From Planctomycetota bacterium (GTDB taxonomy: Bacteria > Planctomycetota > Phycisphaerae > Sedimentisphaerales > Anaerobacaceae), in the NCBI GenBank assembly GCA_026386835.1, contig JAPLMV010000225.1, forward strand, positions 1 to 5,679: a DNA stretch of 5,679 nt, given 5' to 3'. Below, in pieces: positions 1 through 5,679 of the stretch. Position 1 is the stretch's first letter; each line of letters begins with the position of its first letter. Below the pieces are notes generated by a model. It saw nothing but the letters and a program-made list of their open reading frames with translations, did no database searches and was not told the DNA's origin. The position numbers and the translations under genes were made by a program.

Positions 1-33
1 AAGCCGTGGATTCAGCGAGTATGGTTTTGCCTG

Positions 34-588
34 CTATTTTCCCGAAACGCCGCCGGAAATAACAAATCCCATCGCTTCCGAGCTGACGATATTCAGGGGC
101 TGAACTGCTTCTTTGGGGACAATCAGGGTATTGCCTGCATAGTTATATGCCTGCGGCAAAAACACGGCGACATAACCATGAAGGCCGAACTGCTCCAGGT
201 CTTCTCTTGTAACAAAACCGACTACTTTTACGCCAGAATCCTTACTAAGCGTTACCAGCACCGGCTTATCAAATCTTTTCTTTTCGCCGGCAAAGGCCTC
301 GATAAGGTCCTTGATAGAATTGTAAAGCAGTTTCACCAGCGGCAGTCTTTTGAACGTACTATCAACAAACCCAAAGAATTTCCTGCCGGCAAAATTTGAG
401 GCCAAAAATCCGATAATGATTATCAACAGAATTGTCCCGAGAATCCCTGCGCCGGGAATGGTTATCTTAAATATGTTGCGAAAGGTGTTATCCAGGCCGA
501 TAAATGCCCACCAAAGAACAGAGACGGTAATCGCAATCGGGACAAAAATCAAAAGGCCTCTTAAGAAATAGGTTAAAAGTTTTTTCAT
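34..588 (-). CDS. DUF502 family integral membrane protein
   Basis: A 184-residue protein matching the DUF502 family (bacterial relatives of the plant LIKE-COV proteins), whose biochemical role is unknown. Seen in the sequence: a basic start, MKKLLTYFLRG, then a first membrane segment around residues 9-31. An IPGAG motif follows near residue 44 and leads into a second membrane segment (about 47-65). Next come the family-typical RLPLVKLLYNSIKD stretch and a soluble C-terminal half with the VGFVTRE motif. Length and motif order are normal for the family, so the gene looks intact. The ATG is preceded by GGAG seven bases upstream, which supports this start. It is the last visible gene of the hldD operon, 23 bases after the YdjM-like gene. 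Two membrane passes with a soluble C-terminal domain suggest an inner-membrane envelope protein; any link to lipopolysaccharide is inferred only from the neighbours. Confidence 0.9.
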   Translation of the reverse strand: MKKLLTYFLRGLLIFVPIAITVSVLWWAFIGLDNTFRNIFKITIPGAGILGTILLIIIIGFLASNFAGRKFFGFVDSTFKRLPLVKLLYNSIKDLIEAFAGEKKRFDKPVLVTLSKDSGVKVVGFVTREDLEQFGLHGYVAVFLPQAYNYAGNTLIVPKEAVQPLNIVSSEAMGFVISGGVSGK

Positions 589-611
589 TTCAGAACTCCA
601 GATAAATCTGT

Positions 612-1100
612 TTAGTTTTTCTTCTTTGAGTTTTGCTTAATATAAGACATCGCTGCAAAAACATACAGAATAATCGCAGGAACGAAGAAACACAGGCATA
701 TAACTTTTATATGCCCTTCAGTTATAAGTCCATATAACGGCTTTGAACTGCTCGGCCAAAGCACCTTAACATCCCACTGGTAAACGCCGTCAATGATAAC
801 GTGCAGCCAAATGCCAAGCACACCTGATATAATCATTTTCCAAAGATTCGTCTGGTAAGGCAAAAGAAATATTTGCATAATCTTTTTGAAAAAGTGCCGT
901 AACGGGTATGCCGCTATTGCCCAAAGTGCGCCTGTTGCCGCACCAAGCAGGAGGGTGTGAGTATATAAATGATGGCCGAAAACAAGCACCTCAATGTCAA
1001 TTATAACATTAGCGAGCATAAAAATGGGAATGTCGAGGTATTTTTTGAACAACAGAGCGAAAAATCCGCTCGGCCCGAAATGATATGGTGTAAACGGCAT
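612..1100 (-). CDS. YdjM/DUF457-like membrane protein, putative metal-dependent hydrolase
   Basis: A 162-residue, strongly hydrophobic protein resembling the YdjM/DUF457 group of membrane proteins, often named metal-dependent hydrolases though activity is mostly unproven. It starts MPFTPYHFGP, an opening I recognise from many uncharacterised bacterial proteins. Putative metal ligands lie where this family has them: His7, Asp35 and Glu37 in NVIIDIEV, His43/His44/His48 in the GHHLYTHT stretch, and His100 with Asp104 in WLHVIIDG, followed by a Trp-Pro at 115-116. Four or so membrane segments are visible (about 24-41, 49-66, 88-105, 132-153), and the tail is lysine-rich. The ATG has AAGGA six bases upstream. 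Gaps of 23 bases on either side place it in one transcript with hldD and the DUF502 gene. The family match is by motif pattern; the substrate cannot be read from the sequence. Confidence 0.75.
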   Translation of the reverse strand: MPFTPYHFGPSGFFALLFKKYLDIPIFMLANVIIDIEVLVFGHHLYTHTLLLGAATGALWAIAAYPLRHFFKKIMQIFLLPYQTNLWKMIISGVLGIWLHVIIDGVYQWDVKVLWPSSSKPLYGLITEGHIKVICLCFFVPAIILYVFAAMSYIKQNSKKKN

Positions 1101-1123
1101 CGAAATTCCTTCCTATGCAAGTT

Positions 1124-2107
1124 CTATGTTGAGGTGCCGGCTAAAAAACCATCTTTTTGCAGGTAGTTGCAGACATAGTCTTTTATTGCGTCTTCGAGAG
1201 TTGCGGTTTGTTTTTTATAGCCGGCTTTGCGGAGTTTGGATATGTCGGCCTGTGTGAAATATTGATATTGACTGCGGATTGACTCCGGCATCTCGATATA
1301 CTCGATATTCGGTTTTTTGCCCATCGCGGCAAAGGTAGCTTTTACAAGGTCGTTCCAGGAACGTGCGATGCCGGTGCCGATATTAAACAACCCGCATGTC
1401 TTAGGATTATCGAGGAAAAACAGCGTCATATCGACGGCATCTTTGATGTAAATAAAATCGCGGACGTATTCGCCGTCGGTATACTCTGGATTATGTGATT
1501 TGAACAGACGGACCTTGCCAGTGGCCTGTATCTGTTCAAAGGCCTTTAGGATAAAGCTTCGCATATCGGCCTTGTGGTATTCGTTGGGGCCAAAGACGTT
1601 GAAATATTTTAAGCCGACAATTTTTTTCAACAGCCCATTCCTTTGCGCCCAGAGGTCAAAGAGCTGTTTGGAATAGCCGTACATATTCATAGGATGCAGG
1701 CAGTTGATTTTTTCTTCATCGTCGCCAAATCCCTCTGAGCCGTCGCCATAAGTAGCGGCACTTGATGCGTAGATAAAGCGGATATTGGCGCCGATTGCCC
1801 ACTGGGCCAGGAGTTTGGTATATTCGTAATTATTTTTAACTAAGTAAGAGGCATTTGTTTCAGTTGTGCTTGAACAGGCGCCTATATGGAAAACAGCTTT
1901 TGCCGGCGTGGAGATTTTGTTTGCAGCGACCATTTCGAGGAAATAGCCTTTCTCGACGTAGTCCGCGAAAGACAGATTACGCAGATTCTTCCATTTTTCA
2001 TCGCAGGCAAGTTCATCAACAACGAGGATGTCGGTGACGCCCCTGTTGTTTAATGCGGCGATTATAGCAGAGCCGATAAAACCAGCCCCGCCAGTAACTA
2101 TTACCAT
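1124..2107 (-). CDS. hldD: ADP-L-glycero-D-manno-heptose 6-epimerase (HldD/RfaD)
   Basis: Epimerises ADP-D-glycero-D-manno-heptose to the ADP-L-glycero form, the last step in making the heptose donor for the lipopolysaccharide inner core; a cytoplasmic extended-type SDR enzyme. Visible motifs (numbered from the ATG): the nucleotide-binding TGGAGFIGS at 5-13, YASSAATYGDG around 113-123, the SDR Tyr143/Lys147 pair in YGYSK, the FNVFGPNEYHK stretch ending in Lys179 (equivalent of the second catalytic residue in E. coli HldD), and the late FTQADISKLRKAGY signature. At 327 residues it is slightly longer than E. coli HldD (310). The ATG at 2107 is preferred: the protein then begins MVIVTGGAGFIGS like its relatives, and GAGG lies eight bases upstream. 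A GTG at 2128 would add seven residues. It is first in an operon with the YdjM-like and DUF502 genes. No other heptose gene is nearby. Confidence 0.93.
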   Translation of the reverse strand: MVIVTGGAGFIGSAIIAALNNRGVTDILVVDELACDEKWKNLRNLSFADYVEKGYFLEMVAANKISTPAKAVFHIGACSSTTETNASYLVKNNYEYTKLLAQWAIGANIRFIYASSAATYGDGSEGFGDDEEKINCLHPMNMYGYSKQLFDLWAQRNGLLKKIVGLKYFNVFGPNEYHKADMRSFILKAFEQIQATGKVRLFKSHNPEYTDGEYVRDFIYIKDAVDMTLFFLDNPKTCGLFNIGTGIARSWNDLVKATFAAMGKKPNIEYIEMPESIRSQYQYFTQADISKLRKAGYKKQTATLEDAIKDYVCNYLQKDGFLAGTST

Positions 2108-2143
2108 TGGCAAATCCTCTAAATTCACAGATAAACCTGCATA

Positions 2144-2172
2144 AGCTTAATTTAACAAACTAATTATGTCAA
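2144..2172 (-). promoter_or_regulatory. Probable promoter of the hldD operon
   Basis: On the minus strand a perfect TTGACA (2167-2172) is followed, after 17 bases, by TAAGCT (2144-2149), a poor -10 match. The expected transcript start is near 2137, leaving a leader of about 30 nt before the hldD ATG. It lies just past the terminator at 2197-2222, where a promoter is needed if that terminator works. The -35 box is convincing and the -10 box is not. Confidence 0.4.
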
Positions 2173-2196
2173 ACGTTTAACAGAAAATGAGCGCAT

Positions 2197-2222
2197 AAAA
2201 AAACCGCCCGAACTATGAGCGG
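2197..2222 (-). terminator. Rho-independent terminator of the small transcription unit
   Basis: On the minus strand CCGCTC and GGGCGG form a six-pair stem (one G-T wobble) around a seven-base loop, followed directly by seven T residues (2197-2203). No T-tract lies on the plus-strand side, so it acts on leftward transcripts. It ends the unit starting at the 2399-2428 promoter and separates that unit from hldD. It could alternatively be an attenuator in an hldD leader. Confidence 0.8.
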
Positions 2223-2255
2223 CTCGAAAACAACACCTCCCAGGACTCTCTTGCC

Positions 2256-2357
2256 TCAGCACATAGCAATGTAGCTTGCTATTGCCAATAACAGGATCCG
2301 TCTTTTATTAAAGACAAACGGAACCCATTTCTCGTAATATAACCTCTTCATCGCCAT
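2256..2357 (-). CDS. Possible small hydrophobic protein, 33 residues
   Basis: An ATG frame of 33 codons lies wholly inside the promoter-to-terminator unit. The peptide begins MAMKRLYYEKW, is basic, and ends RRILLLAIASYIAMC, a short hydrophobic stretch that could touch or cross the membrane. A GGGGG run ten bases before the ATG could pair with the anti-Shine-Dalgarno region using one wobble pair; a second ATG two codons in has no better site. The stop lies 33 bases before the terminator stem. I do not recognise the protein. For it: complete promoter and terminator boundaries and a plausible charge-then-hydrophobic layout. Against it: weak ribosome-binding site, tiny size, and two perfect hairpins inside the frame, which suit an RNA element equally well. 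Confidence 0.3.
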   Translation of the reverse strand: MAMKRLYYEKWVPFVFNKRRILLLAIASYIAMC

Positions 2358-2398
2358 ACCACTAAATCCCCCAAAAATACTTCTAATTCAACAACCGT

Positions 2399-2428
2399 AT
2401 TATAATCTAAAAAGGTATCTGGAATCAA
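2399..2428 (-). promoter_or_regulatory. Strong sigma-70-type promoter for the small unit
   Basis: On the minus strand TTGATT (2423-2428, four of six consensus bases) and a perfect TATAAT (2399-2404) are separated by 18 bases that include a T-run. Transcription should start near 2391. It lies about 100 bases after the terminator of the upstream operon, so it serves a new transcript: the 195-nt unit and perhaps, by read-through, hldD. Confidence 0.65.
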
Positions 2429-2449
2429 GAAAAAACGTGTTCCTCAAAT

Positions 2450-2461
2450 ATAAGTACTTAT
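2450..2461. repeat. 12-bp perfect palindrome with a nearby half-site
   Basis: ATAAGTACTTAT is its own reverse complement. Its right half, TACTTAT (2455-2461), recurs at 2470-2476, a spacing of 15 bases. The site lies about 22 bases upstream of the -35 box of the 2399-2428 promoter, a usual place for an activator site. The region is AT-rich, so chance occurrence is possible. Confidence 0.3.
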
Positions 2462-2525
2462 TAACAATATACTTATGAAAAATTAAGTGAGTTATTTTTT
2501 TATACCCAAACGGGGTGAAATTTGC

Positions 2526-2566
2526 AAAAAATAAAGCAGCCAGACCGAACTCGCCGGCCTGGCTGC
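2526..2566 (-). terminator. Strong rho-independent terminator after the aldo/keto reductase
   Basis: On the minus strand an 11-pair stem (arms GCAGCCAGGCC and GGTCTGGCTGC, one G-T pair) with a nine-base loop at 2536-2566 is followed by TTTATTTTTT (2526-2535). It begins 56 bases after the stop codon of the aldo/keto reductase and marks the end of the redox operon. Confidence 0.92.
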
Positions 2567-2622
2567 AAAAGTGTGCTGATTCACAAAACAATTTAAAATT
2601 TACTGCTGTGCGTCATCCAAAA

Positions 2623-3855
2623 TCAAGCAAATTTGCTAACTGCCTCAGCGACAAGCCTGGCTATAGGCAAATGCTGCGGACAACGATGCTCTGCGGCGGT
2701 GTAATCGACGTTTAGAAGTCTATTTCTTGCCTCTGACGGAATCTGAGCGAAGGTTTGCCGGGCCTCATCCTGCAGGCCGTAACTATTGTAGTACATCAGA
2801 GATCGCATAACCTCGTTGACATACAATTTATCAGCCAACGCCAGCTCGCAGATTTGTGAGCAGCCGGCACAATACCCACTGCATGTCGCAAGGGCATACT
2901 CGTTGAAAACATCCTTATCGGCCTGCGTGAGCGTGGTCCTGTCAAGTACAGCGGCAATATTCAATGTTAAATTAGTAATATTGTCTCCGCCTAAACAGGC
3001 CACGGCAATTCTTTTATCTTCAAGCACAACTTTTACCTTTGCCTGGCCTTCGGTAAAACCGCTTTTGAGAAAATGGTCTGCAAGCTTCTTGTCGCCTTCC
3101 GTCTCAACCTTGTGCCCTTGAACCTTCATAGCAATAAGACCGATGTTCGCCTTTGAGCAGGCCTCAACAGCATCCTGCATTTCAGCATCCTGCATAAGCC
3201 GGAAATTGTAGCTTGGCATTATTGCATCAATCCAGTCGAGCTTTGCCGCACCGGCAAGGCATTTAGCCATATTGCTGTGCGTACTGAAACCGAAGAACTT
3301 TATAAGTTTTCGTTTCTTGGCATCCGCTGCCCACTGTTTTAGTTCGCTGGTTAGGCTTGCAGGGTCAGACAAACCGTGCACGCCATAATACAAATCGATG
3401 TAATTTGTATTCATCCTTTTTAGGGATTCCTGGAGGCGATTCTCAACATCGTCAATATTTTTAGCTCCGGAGGCCTTGCTTACAATAAACAAATCTTTTC
3501 GAATGTCCGGGTTTTTAGCGATGAAGTTGCCGATACCAATCTCACTGTTCCCTCCTGCATAACCGGAAGAGGTGTCCCAGAAAGTTACGCCCCAGTCAGC
3601 AGCCTTCTTTAGAACAATTTGCTTATCAACAACATTGAACATAATACCGAGAGCCAACACCGGCACCTCAACTCCTGTTTTGCCTAATACTCTTTTAGGC
3701 ATCTGTGTGAATTTTTCTTCTTTTTCCTTTTTGGGTTTGTTCGGCTCATTGGCATCGGCTTTAAGCTTACCGGCAGCAAGAACCACACCAAGCCCTGAAG
3801 CACCGACGGTCTTCAGGAAATTTCTTCTGTTAAGTTTGTTAGATTCCACGTCCAT
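2623..3855 (-). CDS. Tat-exported aldo/keto reductase with C-terminal Fe-S cysteine cluster
   Basis: A 410-residue oxidoreductase of the aldo/keto reductase superfamily. The N-terminus carries a twin-arginine signal, NRRNFLK with Arg10-Arg11, then a hydrophobic stretch (about 16-29) and a likely cleavage site after Ala-Asp-Ala (33-35). A K/E-rich linker (39-48) precedes the barrel, which begins near MPKRVLGKTG. The catalytic tetrad is complete: Asp94 and Tyr99 in WDTSSGYAGG, Lys127 in FIVSKASG, His160 in YYGVHG. After the barrel, Cys325, Cys329, Cys332 and Cys336 (C-x3-C-x2-C-x3-C) and a later RCPQHLPI (Cys392) resemble the ferredoxin-like tail of COG1453-type reductases and probably bind one 4Fe-4S cluster. 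The ATG has GAGGTG about five bases upstream. It lies 18 bases after the polyferredoxin gene, so the two are surely co-transcribed, and that protein may exchange electrons with it. Substrate unknown; a sugar or other carbonyl/alcohol is plausible. Confidence 0.9.
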   Translation of the reverse strand: MDVESNKLNRRNFLKTVGASGLGVVLAAGKLKADANEPNKPKKEKEEKFTQMPKRVLGKTGVEVPVLALGIMFNVVDKQIVLKKAADWGVTFWDTSSGYAGGNSEIGIGNFIAKNPDIRKDLFIVSKASGAKNIDDVENRLQESLKRMNTNYIDLYYGVHGLSDPASLTSELKQWAADAKKRKLIKFFGFSTHSNMAKCLAGAAKLDWIDAIMPSYNFRLMQDAEMQDAVEACSKANIGLIAMKVQGHKVETEGDKKLADHFLKSGFTEGQAKVKVVLEDKRIAVACLGGDNITNLTLNIAAVLDRTTLTQADKDVFNEYALATCSGYCAGCSQICELALADKLYVNEVMRSLMYYNSYGLQDEARQTFAQIPSEARNRLLNVDYTAAEHRCPQHLPIARLVAEAVSKFA

Positions 3856-3873
3856 CAGTTCACCTCACAAAAT

Positions 3874-5613
3874 TTATACTAATAATTTTCTGTCAACACT
3901 TCGTGTCTCGCCCTCTGGCCAGACCCTTATAGCTTTTATACCGCTTACGGGACATTCGTGTTCGCAGATTCCGCAGCCGATACATTTTTCAATATCAACA
4001 AACGGTCTTTGCAAACGCACCTGAATCTCTATTTTAGTGCCTTCAGCGGGGATTTCAACAAATTTTTCGCTGCTGGAAATTTCTATGGAATTTTCAGTAT
4101 TTGCGGTGATTTTTCTGCGTTCCCAGCCCTGGATTGCACAATAATAGTCGCCTGTGGCAAATTTGCCCGAAACCATCGCCGCCTCGACTGTCTCTAACAT
4201 TGTGTCGGTCGCTTTTTTTATGGTCAGGACACCATCCCTTACCGTATCGAAATGTTCATGGACATAAATTGCCTTTGGGCTAACAGGGCAGTTTTCCTCG
4301 CAGACGATACAGGGCTTACCCATAGACCATGGCAGACATCTGTTGCGGTCGAGAAAGGCGGTGCCAAGTCTAATTGGGCCGGCTGCGGCAAATGAACCTG
4401 TACCATGTTTTTCATCGAGGGTAATAGGCCTTATCGCCGAAGTCGGACAGATATGTCCGCAGGCCGCGCAGTTTAACTGGCAGCCGCTCGAACCGATGCG
4501 GTTATTTAGTACTGGAGTCCAGAGATTTTCCAAACCACCTTCGATACCGGCCGGCTGAATAACATTCGAGGGGCAGATTCGCATACACTGTCCGCACTTG
4601 ATACATCGTTTCAGAAACTCCGGTTCTGCTAATGAGCCGGGCGGTCGGATAACACTGTGATGCCAGTTGCTGCCGAGTTTGTTACTTAGCCGCATCGCCG
4701 GTACAGCCAGGAAACCGCCGGCAAGAGACAACACAAAACCCCTGCGGGAAATATCAGGGTTCGTTATCTCCCCTGCCAACGAAGGAACTGTCTGATAGGC
4801 GATTAAATCATCCTTGCAAATATCGAGGCAGTTAAAGCAAAGCACGCATTCACTTATCCTCATATTGCCTGCCGGTTCGCAGCCGCCTTCGCAATAACGT
4901 TCGCATAATTTACAGTTGATGCACTGATAGGCCTTTTTGCCGATGCGCCACACGGCAAATCGGTCGATTATTCCGAATAACGCTCCGAGAGGGCATATAA
5001 ACCTGCAGTAGAATCGAGGGATAAAAAGATTGAGTAGGATAGCGGCTAAAAAAATCGCAAATACCAGCCATGCGCCTTCGTAAAACCTCTTCATAACCGA
5101 GGTAAAACTTGTGCTGTTGTCAAAAATCGGCAGCAATACGAGATTAAAGGACCGGCTAACCAGCGGTATCGGGTCAAGCAGCCCTGTCTGCAAAGTCGCC
5201 GCCAGGGATGGAAATGCCGCCATAAAGAGAAACGCTATGAGAACAAAATATTTTATGCACTGGGCTTTTCGATATTTGTTAAGCTGAATTTTTTCGGAAG
5301 TCTTTTTGGTTCGATTGGCCAGGAAACCGGTAAAATGATGAATCGAACCAAAGGGACAAACCCAGCCGCAGAAAAACCTGCCGAATATTATCGTCAGCAC
5401 CACCGTAACCAGCGCCCACAACAAAGGCCAATAAAGTGTGTGTGTTGTCAAAATCGTACCGATCGCCGCCAACGGGTCAAGCTGAAGAAACCAGTTTACA
5501 GGCCAGCCGCGAAGCTGCCATAGTTTGTCACCGACGGTGGTAACAATACAGAATAATACAAACAGCGTGAAAAAGAAAATCTGGCTTATTCTTCTCGTAT
5601 AGATAATTTTCAT
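3874..5613 (-). CDS. Membrane polyferredoxin, NapH-NapG-like fusion with internal Tat motif
   Basis: A 579-residue 4Fe-4S protein. Residues 1-280 look like NapH: membrane segments near 10-28, 60-78, 118-138 and 180-199, two CxxxCP motifs (Cys82/Cys86, Cys203/Cys207), then two ferredoxin motifs (Cys231-234-237-241 and Cys256-259-262-266). Residues 287-579 look like NapG/MauM: an internal twin-arginine motif SRRGFVLS (Arg290-Arg291) with a hydrophobic run to about 306, then four clusters starting at Cys337, Cys378, Cys426 and Cys544, including the family-typical CLPW and CxxCEENCP. Six clusters are predicted in all. In nitrate-reducing bacteria NapH and NapG are separate and pass quinol electrons to a periplasmic enzyme; the same role here is inferred. 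No nitrate reductase is in the window, so the nap names are not used. It follows the upstream gene by 23 bases and precedes the reductase by 18. The ribosome site before the ATG is weak (GGAT). Confidence 0.9.
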   Translation of the reverse strand: MKIIYTRRISQIFFFTLFVLFCIVTTVGDKLWQLRGWPVNWFLQLDPLAAIGTILTTHTLYWPLLWALVTVVLTIIFGRFFCGWVCPFGSIHHFTGFLANRTKKTSEKIQLNKYRKAQCIKYFVLIAFLFMAAFPSLAATLQTGLLDPIPLVSRSFNLVLLPIFDNSTSFTSVMKRFYEGAWLVFAIFLAAILLNLFIPRFYCRFICPLGALFGIIDRFAVWRIGKKAYQCINCKLCERYCEGGCEPAGNMRISECVLCFNCLDICKDDLIAYQTVPSLAGEITNPDISRRGFVLSLAGGFLAVPAMRLSNKLGSNWHHSVIRPPGSLAEPEFLKRCIKCGQCMRICPSNVIQPAGIEGGLENLWTPVLNNRIGSSGCQLNCAACGHICPTSAIRPITLDEKHGTGSFAAAGPIRLGTAFLDRNRCLPWSMGKPCIVCEENCPVSPKAIYVHEHFDTVRDGVLTIKKATDTMLETVEAAMVSGKFATGDYYCAIQGWERRKITANTENSIEISSSEKFVEIPAEGTKIEIQVRLQRPFVDIEKCIGCGICEHECPVSGIKAIRVWPEGETRSVDRKLLV

Positions 5614-5636
5614 AATTTTATCCGTACTGGATACCT

Positions 5637-5679
5637 TTAATTTTCCTTGATATAGTTTTTAAGAATGTCTGCGATTTCC
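5637..5679 (-). CDS. C-terminal end of an unidentified upstream gene (partial)
   Basis: Only the last 13 codons and a TAA lie in the window, ending in the peptide EIADILKNYIKEN. The frame is chosen because it reads as a plausible amphipathic, lysine-rich C-terminus and stops 23 bases before the polyferredoxin ATG, the spacing of an operon neighbour. Another frame closes earlier with a TAA at about 5659-5661. The family cannot be told from so little sequence. It is probably the preceding gene of the redox operon, and its identity would help to define the partner of the polyferredoxin. Confidence 0.55.
   Translation of the reverse strand, partial: EIADILKNYIKEN

Larger units (their letters stand above)
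2197..2391 (-). ncRNA. Candidate structured small RNA or leader RNA, about 195 nt
   Basis: The stretch between a good promoter and a good terminator would be transcribed as an RNA of about 195 nt. It contains two perfect inverted repeats: a six-pair hairpin with a four-base loop (2300-2315, arms GTCTTT/AAAGAC) and a seven-pair hairpin with a six-base loop (2263-2282, arms ATAGCAA/TTGCTAT). The terminator hairpin follows. It does not show the conserved sequences I know for SRP RNA, tmRNA, RNase P RNA or common riboswitches. The length would suit 6S RNA, but I see no convincing long helix joining the two ends. A short reading frame overlaps it, so it may instead be a small mRNA or an attenuating leader for hldD. 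The 5' end is inferred from the promoter. Confidence 0.4.

Noticed and set aside
1..33. Start of another minus-strand gene after the DUF502 gene
   Set aside because: There is no ATG, GTG or TTG on the minus strand in these 33 bases, and no terminator hairpin can be seen.
2108..2128. GTG start for hldD, adding seven residues
   Set aside because: Relatives begin directly at the MxIVTGGAGFIGS strand, and the ATG at 2107 has a better-placed GAGG.
2197..2391. 6S RNA
   Set aside because: Length is suitable, but only a short, wobble-containing pairing between the 5' part (GGGATTT) and the 3' part (GAGTCCT) is visible, not the long interrupted helix with a central bubble.
2536..2566. Bidirectional terminator
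   Set aside because: On the plus strand the stem is followed by AAAAGTGTG rather than a T-tract, and no plus-strand gene ends there.
2400..2591. Minus-strand open frame of 63 codons across the terminator region
   Set aside because: It runs through the strong terminator hairpin, its T-tract and the AT-rich spacer, ending at the -10 box; the peptide has no family features and the frame has no clear ribosome site.
3572..4024. Plus-strand open frame of 150 codons
   Set aside because: It lies antisense over the start of the aldo/keto reductase and the end of the polyferredoxin, both of which have full family motifs; its serine/leucine-rich product looks like an antisense shadow.
3874..5613. Assignment as napH or napG of a nitrate reductase system
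   Set aside because: The module architecture matches, but the fusion, the reductase neighbour and the lack of any nap catalytic or cytochrome gene in view do not justify the name.

Overview
All genes in this window read on the minus strand, and the sequence looks like the chromosome of a Gram-negative anaerobe. Three points support this: an ADP-heptose epimerase for lipopolysaccharide core, Tat-exported redox proteins, and a polyferredoxin rich in 4Fe-4S motifs. The gene styles (a Tat-targeted aldo/keto reductase with a K/E-rich linker, and a NapH/NapG-type ferredoxin) recall Phycisphaerae-class Planctomycetota. That placement is an inference from protein style, not a proven assignment.

Reading in the direction of transcription (high to low coordinates): the window opens with the last 13 codons of an unidentified gene (5637-5679). 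After 23 bases comes a 579-residue membrane polyferredoxin (3874-5613) that looks like NapH joined to NapG. After a further 18 bases comes a Tat-exported aldo/keto reductase with a C-terminal cysteine cluster (2623-3855). A strong rho-independent terminator (2526-2566) closes this operon. Together the genes suggest a redox module: a quinone-linked membrane Fe-S conduit and an exported carbonyl/alcohol oxidoreductase.

The roughly 500-base gap between this operon and hldD (2108-2622) is not empty. After the terminator it holds a 12-bp AT-rich palindrome, a good sigma-70-type promoter (2399-2428) and a transcribed stretch of about 195 nt. That stretch has two internal hairpins and a possible 33-residue peptide, and ends in its own terminator (2197-2222). 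It is a self-contained small-RNA or small-protein unit, and the least explained part of the window.

A perfect TTGACA box just past that terminator probably belongs to the promoter of the last operon: hldD (1124-2107), a YdjM/DUF457-like membrane protein (612-1100) and a DUF502 membrane protein (34-588). Both intergenic gaps are 23 bases. This set points to cell-envelope functions. The final 33 bases (1-33) show no start codon or recognisable feature.
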